A stretch of DNA of 64,000 nt, from the NCBI GenBank assembly GCA_013146195.2, contig CM028379.1, positions 163,483,998 through 163,547,997 of the forward strand. The letters are read 5' to 3'. The position numbers were made by a program, and so were the translations under genes. This document shows positions 57,523 to 64,000 of the stretch, piece after piece. The notes below the pieces were generated by a model. The model saw nothing but the letters and a program-made list of their open reading frames with translations. It did no database searches and was not told the origin of the DNA. The DNA comes from Codonopsis lanceolata (Eukaryota > Streptophyta > Magnoliopsida > Asterales > Campanulaceae). Numbering within the stretch: position 1 is the first letter of the stretch; each line of letters begins with the position of its first letter.

Positions 57523-58690
57523 TGTAGACACCCCAATTTCGTACCCCTAGTATGTAACATTGACATGCGATATCAAGACCCGTTGAAACTTAACAAATGT
57601 CAAGTTACAGGATTTTAAAAATACAAAAGACAAAGCAGGATGCGTAAAATAGTAAAATGCAGGGGCCATAGTGTCGAAAAGGAGGTCAAAAAGGGCTCCA
57701 GATCCTTAGGGGTCGGCACCCAGCTCCCCAACAGTGCATTCCGTCTTAACGTATTGCACAAGCCTTCAAGCGCACGGTACAAGCTGGTGAAGCACAAGAA
57801 GAAAATCACAAATGCCAGCGGTGTCCCTCCTCTCACCTATAAATAGAGGTGCCCAGCTTCGCTTTTAGGACGAGAATTTTTTTTCACAAAAACTCTGCGC
57901 GTTTATTTTATGCTGCGATAGAAGAGTGATCGTGAGATAGTGAGTGCCCTCTCCTATAAAGCCTCGAAGCTCTTCCAAATCTCCTCCAAATACAAAACCA
58001 ACCGGTCAAAGTGAGCCTTAGCCCCCCATCTAGGTTTCCACCCTATTCCCCCGGTCCAAAAATCCCAAAAAGAGCAGTTGCTCTGTCCGAATCCAAAGGC
58101 CAAATCCGCTAGAAGCAAGCAGTTGCTCTGCCCGATTTCCGCCAACAGAAGCAAACAACAGCAAAAACGCAAGCAGTTGCTCTGCCCGTTTAATGGTGCC
58201 TAGAAGCAACTTTCGGAAGCAGTTATTCTGCACGAACCGCAGCAACAGCAAAAAGAGTCCCTCTCCCGGAAGGACAGAGCGAGCACACCAACGCTCTTAA
58301 AGGTGAGCCTTTAAGGGTTTTATTTATAAAAAAAACTATTTTTATCCGGCCCAATGTAAAAATATAAGCTGCTATGCTGCCCGGATCTATATAAAAAATA
58401 ATGTTAAAAAGAGCCATTATTATGGCCAAAATTTTTTAAATGTATTTGTAATTGCTAGAAGGAGGCGGCTGCAAGTCCGTAAATAATGTAAATACAGATA
58501 TATTTGTTTCCTTTTTAATGCTTTATTTATTTGCTCAATAAATATAACAAAAAGCATATTTTAGCCAAAAACTGTTTTGAGACCGAAAGGGCGAAATGAG
58601 TGCCTAACCCCTTCCCATCTCGTAACTTAGCCTCCGAACCCTTTTTCTACAAACAATGGTTTATTTTTGGTTTTTCTTTATTTCTCCTTA
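57523..58690 (+). repeat. Tat-type LTR (right edge approximate)
   Basis: Starts TGTAGACACCCCAATTTCG, a beginning common among Tat-type LTRs. A plus-strand TATA box TATAAATAG lies at 57838-57846, about 315 bp in. Three or four copies of AAGCAGTTGCTCTGCCCG recur at 58073-58235. The right edge is not sharp; the primer-binding-like sequence at 58700 puts it just before. Confidence 0.7.
57838..57846 (+). promoter_or_regulatory. TATA box of the Tat LTR
   Basis: TATAAATAGAGG in an otherwise GC-balanced context, about 315 bp inside the LTR. Confidence 0.6.
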
Positions 58691-58699
58691 AAATAAAGA

Positions 58700-58712
58700 T
58701 GGCGACTCTGTT
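58700..58712 (+). promoter_or_regulatory. primer-binding-like site right of the Tat LTR
   Basis: TGGCGACTCTGTT directly after AAATAAAGA resembles the primer-binding start of Tat-lineage elements. Its position to the right of a plus-strand LTR marks that LTR as a 5' LTR, although Tat 3' sequences also precede it. Confidence 0.6.
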
Positions 58713-58753
58713 AAAACATTTTGGATCACAGTGAGGCCTACAACATCTTTTCT

Positions 58754-59440
58754 TGCACTTTCTCGCTTTCCCCTAAACAAGAGAGAATGTGAATGAAAGG
58801 GTGATGCATTTCCTGTATTTTGTTTTCCCCTAAACAAGGGAGAATGAGATACGGGGAAACCCAAAGCACTCATAGCGATCCAAAATACGCCTAAGATTAT
58901 GGTGAGGCTCATAACATCCTTTTTTTGCACTTTTCCGTTTTCCCTTAAACAAGGGATGATGGGAAAGAAAAGGGTGATGCATTTTCTGTGCCTTGTCTTC
59001 CCCTAAACAAGGGAGGGTGAGATACGGAAAAACCCCAGGCACTCATAATGATTTAAGGCGATTTTCGAAAAGTCCATAGTGAGGCAGGGCGTGTTGCCAC
59101 GCGCTCTCGCAACATCCTTTTTTTTGCACTTTTTCGTTTTCCCCTAAACAAGGGACGATGCGAATGAAAAGGGTGATGCATTTTCTGTGCCTTGTCTTCT
59201 CCTAAACAAGGGAGGGTGAGATATGGAGAAACCCAAAGCTCTCATAATGGACCAAAAAAGCTCACTCAGGTGACCGAGACGTATTCAACGTGCTGGTTGC
59301 AACATTCTTTCTGCACTCTTAATTTCGTCTTCCCCTACACAAGGGAGGATGAAATGGAAAGAGTGATGCTCCTTCTGCATTCCGCGTTCCCCTAAAAAAG
59401 GGTGCGCGGGGTGCGGGAGGCCCGACCTTCCGGGGCACCC
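58754..59440 (+). repeat. about 185-bp tandem repeat, 4 units (leader)
   Basis: Units start with GCACTTT at 58754, 58927, 59126 and 59313 (periods 173, 199, 187). Each holds two copies of CCCCTAAACAAGGG about 80 bp apart. They probably form the untranslated leader of a Tat-type element that is cut off near 59450. Confidence 0.85.
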
Positions 59441-59689
59441 ACAAGGGTGGAGGCCTACATGAATATGCTCAATTGCTGCAGACGAGGTGGCATCGACAGA
59501 GTTGACAGGCCAGAAGGGCTACTGGAGGGGGGGAGTGGTTGAGTTGGAGGTGGAAAAAGAGTCGGGTGTTGGGAATGTATGGGTAGAAGAGGAATGGATT
59601 GAGGTGGGAATGAAGGAGGGGTTAGGGGAATTTCAATATTTGTGTCTGAGTGATCACATATTGGAAGGGGTTGGCAGGGGTTCAATTTA

Positions 59690-61960
59690 GAACCAGAAGG
59701 AAGGAGGGGGATAGAAAAGGGCTTCTGGTCTCACAGGTTGAGGTTGTGGAGGAGGGGGAGCAGGTTTGGCAAAGAGTTATGTTATCGACGAAAGTTCGAA
59801 GATGAACTTCGTGGCAACAGAGGATAGGATGGGGGGAAACCAGGGGGTTAGGATGAGTGGAATGGGTTGGTCTGGTTCGAAAGGGTAGTGTTGTTTTGGG
59901 TAGGAGTGGGTGAGTGAGGGGTAGAGGGGTTTGGAGAATAGTTGAAGGGAGAGGGAGGTGTTTGAGTGGATGATCTCGTAGGCTCCACCTGAGGGATAGA
60001 CTCCTCAAGAGTGATTGGCTCTTCCTCGAGGGATAGACTCCTCCGGAGGGGGTGATTCCATCTAAGTAGATGACTCATTAGGACGGGTTTGAAAAGGGGT
60101 AGATGGTTGGTTGCCAACAGACTTCCTTCGCTGCCTCAGCGGCTGGACAGGAAATCCAGCTACTTCATCGGCAGAGATGACAGGGTCTGCTGGTGGCTTG
60201 GTCGGTAGGCCTTTACGCAATCGCCTGCGTTTAGGCTTGGGTGATGGTGAGGGTTGGTCAGAAGATGGTTTGTGTTTTGGGGTTTGGGATGGCTAGGGAG
60301 TGGAGGTTGTTGGTTCAGGATTGGATGGTTGGGGAGAAGATGGTTGTCCAGTAGCAGCAGAAGAGTTGCTAGCAGACTTTGCATGTCTACTGGCCTTTAG
60401 TTCCTTTCGTATCCATTCAGCGTGAAGCTCGTCTATTTCTGCTTCCTACCTAGCCTTGTTAGCAGCATCAGCCTTGGTCTTGGCAAAGATGTCAGCCAAG
60501 ACTTCAGCCTCATCTGGTGAGAAACCAGTTGCCTTTTTGTCTTGAGCAATCTTTCGTAGCTTCCACATATGCTTTGACTCATCTGCTACCTCTCGGGCTT
60601 CTTGCAGGATGTCACGGGCAACGGCAGAGGTTGCCTTCTAAAATCTTGCCTTGGCTGCTTGAATGGCTGCACTGGCATCGTCATACGCGTCCATGTCGAA
60701 CCGCGTAACCATCATGGGAGTGGGCTTTGCTATCTTTTCAGCAGCAATGTTTGGGAGCCCTCTTTATTGCCTCCTCTTGTTCTCATGTTCAACATATTAT
60801 GTTGAGGAAGGTAGTAGTTAGCTGTTTGTCCTTGGACACCTTGATTAGCTCATTTGGCTGAATGGCAGACTTGATTTTTGCCAGTATCCCTTAGCAGGGA
60901 AATGATGAGCCGGACAAAGGGCCTCTTGGTGTAGGTGCTATCTTCTACAGTGGCAATGTAATTGCGAAGCTCATTGAAGATAATGGCGTTATAGTTGAGG
61001 TGAGTCCTCTAGTGAATGGCGCTTGAAATGTTGAGCTGTTTGGTTGTGAAGATGTCTTGAACAACAAGGACTTGTCCAACAGATGACTGAAACAGTAGAC
61101 GTCCAAGGGAAAGACGTTCCTCAGCATTTCTCCTTGAGGTTCCCTTGGGTGTTGGTTTCCCTCATTGCTTCCCAGACTTTGTTATTCTCAGCAATGGATA
61201 GTTCTACATCTCCACCATAGTGAACTCCAATGACTTTGGATATCACCTTGGCAAAGAGAGAGAAGGGAAATCCACGAATCCATCCTCGGATGACAGACGG
61301 AGTCTTGGGGTTGATTTCTATCTGCTGGTAGAATTCTTTAGTGAGGAGGTTACTATAGTCTTCATCGTGGAGACAGAAGAGGGGGAGAATCCCAGACTCG
61401 TTCATGTCGTCACACATTTTGGCTCTGGTAGAAAATGTGCAAACAGTCGTCAGGTCAATGCACATGCCTAGGAAGTACATCTTGGGTTCCAGCTCCTGAA
61501 TTATATCGTGAGGAGTAGGAGAGAGAGGAAACCCAGGGATGTTGATAGAGGGGTTATGGTGAATGACTTGTTCTGGGTCAATCACCTTCTTCTTGCCGGT
61601 ATTGGTCTTGACAGATGATTTCACCTACAAAAACCATTTTTAGAAATTAGGGTTTTTCTCTCGACACAACAAACAACCAAAGATTTCATTTTTAAGAAAT
61701 AAAATAAATTTTCAGATAGAAAAATTGAAACCCTTGAATGTTTGGAGAGTTAAGTGCAGAGAAACATCAACAGATAATACTCGAAGAAATATGTATTTAA
61801 AGTACAAAGAAAACTGTTGGTTTAAAGGTTTAGAGAAAGACAACAATGGCGACACGAAACCTTAGATTCCTTTCGATTCCTTAAGAATATGACTCAGAAG
61901 AAGAAATAATAAGCATATATCAAAAGAGAGTAAACTAATGAGTATTGAAAAGCTTACCAT
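59690..61960 (-). pseudogene. extra ORF downstream of copia pol, spliced start
   Basis: The position matches the env-like gene of SIRE-type elements, but no envelope feature is visible. The open part from 61624 begins with GTG (Val), not ATG. An ATG lies on a short upstream exon (61960-61958) that joins in frame if a 333-nt intron is removed. Segments: an N-terminal domain with ILPLFCLHDEDYSNLLTKEF and VIRGWIRGFPFSLFAKVISK (EFY/RG pattern like the Athila extra ORF); then NYIATVEDSTYTKRPFVRLI; then a charged helical stretch (ILQEAREVADESKHMWKLRK); then Ser/Pro-rich sequence with KPKRRRLRKG, a nuclear-localisation-like motif. TAG stops at 60638-60640, 60446-60448, 60293-60295 and 60062-60064 disable it. 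Confidence 0.65.
61625..61957 (-). other. intron directly after the start codon
   Basis: On the minus strand AATAATG|GTAAGC (donor, 61957) and TTTTTGTAG|GTGAAA (acceptor, 61625) are both strong plant splice sites. Splicing joins ATG to the open frame at 61624, which otherwise has no ATG and an in-frame TAG immediately before it. Confidence 0.65.
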
Positions 61961-62107
61961 TATTGTTGTAAGGAAGAAGAAGCAAAAGATTATCGAAGAG
62001 AGGAAGCAGTTGCAGAGAAGAACTAAGGGTTTGAGTAGAGAGAGAATATCTGAGAGAAAGGGTATGTGAATGTTTTGAAAAAGGCGGTTCAAAGTCTATT
62101 TAAAGGA
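61958..62107 (-). promoter_or_regulatory. promoter and 5' UTR of the copia extra ORF
   Basis: Minus-strand TTTAAATAG (62097-62105) is TATA-like. About 30 bp downstream ACATTCACATACC suits a plant start site. A pyrimidine-rich leader (CTCTCTCTACTC, CTTCTTCTTCC) leads to AACAATAATG. Confidence 0.5.
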
Positions 62108-62369
62108 GAAGAAAAGTCATTTTAGCGAAAATGCCTTGGATGATTGACGGGTGTCTTTCAAAAGGCTTTTAACTTAAGATATTTTCAAAGTAATAACAAA
62201 AAGTGACTTTTAACCCCTTTGCCTTTTTAGAAAAAAACTATTACCCTTTAATAGACTTAAAACTGAGATACTAACCTGGTTTTAACGTAGTTGAGCTATA
62301 TCATTAACAAAGTTAGTAACAAGTAAGTCTGCTGGTATGAAAGAAAACTAGTAAACTTAAAAATAAACT
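62108..62369. other. spacer between copia pol stop and internal promoter
   Basis: AT-rich, no gene. It presumably contains the upstream part of the internal promoter. Confidence 0.5.
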
Positions 62370-63800
62370 TTAAGCTATAGGATCAATCATACCAAGATTT
62401 CTCCTTAAATAAGCAAACCTGGTAGCATCCAGTGGTTTGGTGAGAATAACAGCCAATTGATGCTCAGTTGGAACATATTCCAAACTGATGTTACCTTTTT
62501 CCACATGATCTTTGAGGAAATGATAACGAATATCAATTTGCTTTGTCTTTGAGTGCATCGTTGGATTTTTTGAGACTGAAATTGCAGAAGTGTTGTCACA
62601 CATAATGGGACAATTTGCAGTCTTGATGTTGTAGTCCACTAGTTGCTGCTTCATCCAAACTAGTTGAGAGCAACAGCTATTGGCAGCAATGCATTCTTCC
62701 TCTATGGTTGAGTTTGCAACTGATCCTTGCTTTTTGCATGACCAAGAGACAAGTCTATTTCCAAGAAATTGACAAGTCCCACTGGTGCATCTTCTGCTTA
62801 CTTTGCAGGCTGCATAGTTTGCATCTGAGTACCCAACTAGATCAAAGTTGTTCCTTTTGGAATACCAGATACCCAGATTTGTAGTTGTTGAAACATATCT
62901 AATGATACGTTTAGCAGCAAGCAAATGTGATTCCTTTGGATCTTCCTGAAATCTAGCATAAGCACAAACAACAAACATTATATCAGGTCTGATGGCAGTA
63001 AGGTAAAGAAGTGAACCTATGATTCCTCGATACTTGGTCACGTTCTCTTGCTTTCCCTTCTCATCTTTGTTAAGATGGCAGTCGGTAGACATTGGTGTCT
63101 CGAATCATTTAGCTGAATCAAGACCAAATTTCTTGATAAGTTCCTTTGCATATTTGGTTTGGCTGATGAAGATCCCGTTTGAAGTCTGTTGAATCTGAAG
63201 TCCTAGAAAATAGGTGAGCTCTCCCATCATGCTCATCTCGAACTTGCTTTGCATCAGCTTCTCGAATCTCTTGCACAGGCTTTGATTAGTAGATCCAAAA
63301 ATTATGTCGTCCACATAGATTTGTACCAGAAGAGAATGACCTTTGTGCTTGAGGATGAACAGAGTTGTGTCTATTCTTCCTCTTACGAATCCTTGTTCAA
63401 TTAAGAACTTGGATAGAGTTTCGTACCAAGCTCTGGGAGCTTGTTTGAGGCTGTAGAGTGCTTTCTTTAGTCGGTAAACTTGATCTTGTTTGTCTTGGAT
63501 GACAAAACCTAGAGGTTGTTCAATATATACCGTTTCTTGAAGATCACCATTGAGAAAGGCACTCTTTACATCCATCTGATATACTTTGAAGTCCATGAAC
63601 GACACATAGGCTAGAAAGAGTCTGGTTGCCTCTAATTTGGCAACATGAGCAAATGTTTCATCGAAGTCAATTCCTTCTTCCTGTTGGTAGCCCTGAGCAA
63701 CCAGTCTAGCTTTGTTTACCAGGGATCGATTATAAGTGAAACATGCAGAATTGACAACTTCTGCCCAAAAGAATTTTTGTAGTCTAGCTTCTGCCAGCAT
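62370..63800 (-). pseudogene. copia integrase end fused to RT/RNase H
   Basis: RT copies element RNA; RNase H removes the template. Frame 63800-63105 opens with the integrase tail (LAEARLQKFFWAEVVNSACF, TYNRSL) and passes without a break into RT at VNKARLVAQGYQQEEGIDFD; the several hundred residues normally in between are missing. RT then shows FKVYQMDVKSAFLNGDL and IYVDDIIFGSTNQ with an intact Asp pair. A TGA near 63103 precedes RNase H (62370-63092): DLVGYSDANYAACKVSRRCT, TIEEECIAANSCCSQLVW and IMCDNTSAISVSKNP, to ILTKPLDATRF. Motifs are of the SIRE type. Confidence 0.88.
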
Positions 63801-64000
63801 AGTTCTTGCTACTTCAATGGGTGTTCAGTTCTTCCGTTCAGCTACACCATTTTGTTGAGGAGTTCCGACAGCAGAAAAGTTGTGGCCTATCCCGTGGTCA
63901 TCACAATATTTTTCAACACCGCTGTTTTTGAATTCGGTGCCGTTGTCTGATCTGATGTCACTTATGTCTTCAAGCTTTTGAGTTTGAAGTCTTCTGAAAA
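63801..64000 (-). pseudogene. copia integrase core, partial
   Basis: End of the DDE core. IRSDNGTEFKNSGVEKYCDD holds the second Asp, and TPQQNGVAERKN the catalytic Glu. A TGA follows at once (near 63824), probably a C-to-T change in an Arg codon. The beginning lies outside the window. Confidence 0.85.

Larger units (their letters stand above)
59455..64000 (-). mobile_element. SIRE-like Ty1/copia element, partial
   Basis: Minus strand, continuing beyond the window. From right to left: integrase end, RT, RNase H (stop at 62370), then an extra ORF (61960 to about 59690) as in SIRE/Maximus-type elements, which carry a gene after pol. Neither LTR is visible; the left side meets the Tat leader near 59450. 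Confidence 0.8.

Noticed and set aside
59455..60117. Pro/Ser-rich ORFs on both strands as separate genes
   Set aside because: They are alternative frames of the Ser/Pro-rich tail of the copia extra ORF.

Overview
This 64 kb window is repeat-dense plant nuclear DNA, almost certainly from a flowering plant. It holds no intact host gene. The evidence is the mix of lineages: Ty3/gypsy elements of Tekay/Del (with a chromodomain), Athila and Tat types, a SIRE-like Ty1/copia element, a Helitron, a large CACTA transposon with short subterminal repeats, and a captured NF-YB (CCAAT-box factor) exon. Every coding region carries stops or frameshifts. Two runs of exactly 100 N (2146-2245 and 38152-38251) are assembly gaps, and both fall at element junctions.

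Layout. 1-2145: decayed Helitron Rep/helicase, plus strand. 2246-8711: minus-strand Tekay-like element C (pol, gag, primer-binding site, 5' LTR), cut at the first gap. 8712-9532 and 22645-26141: two halves of another minus-strand LTR (LTR-D), split by a 13.1 kb CACTA transposon (9533-22644) with 31-bp terminal inverted repeats and a TAT target duplication. Inside the CACTA are a 41-bp tandem array, a solo LTR with an ATCAC target duplication (11303-15243), Stowaway-like ends, an NF-YB exon, a hAT-like end, the end of a second CACTA-type element with a 35-bp array, and unrecognised exon-like segments. 26617-29380: LTR-A, interrupted near its right end by the more complete Tekay element B (29381-38151), which runs into the second gap.

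38759-47891: minus-strand Athila-type element. It has gag with a zinc knuckle, protease, RT/RNase H, integrase, an extra 3' ORF behind its own promoter-like block, a primer-binding site, and a 1.24 kb LTR whose two ends are 101-bp inverted repeats. 47892-49737: plus-strand LTR fragment. 49738-about 58690: 3' half of a plus-strand Tat-type element. After the integrase end it carries two antisense genes of plant-mobile-domain type, several tandem arrays, and an LTR. That LTR is followed by a primer-binding-like site and leader repeats (to about 59450), as if a second element started from the same LTR. 59455-64000: minus-strand SIRE-like copia element with an extra ORF downstream of pol.

The theme worth following is that three unrelated retrotransposons each carry an extra ORF with its own promoter-like region. 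In the SIRE-like element the start codon lies on a separate 5' exon, followed by a 333-nt intron; in the Athila element a candidate intron ends at the ATG. Several retroelement promoters in the window also share a design: a TATA box with reiterated, family-specific GC-rich palindromes on its upstream side.
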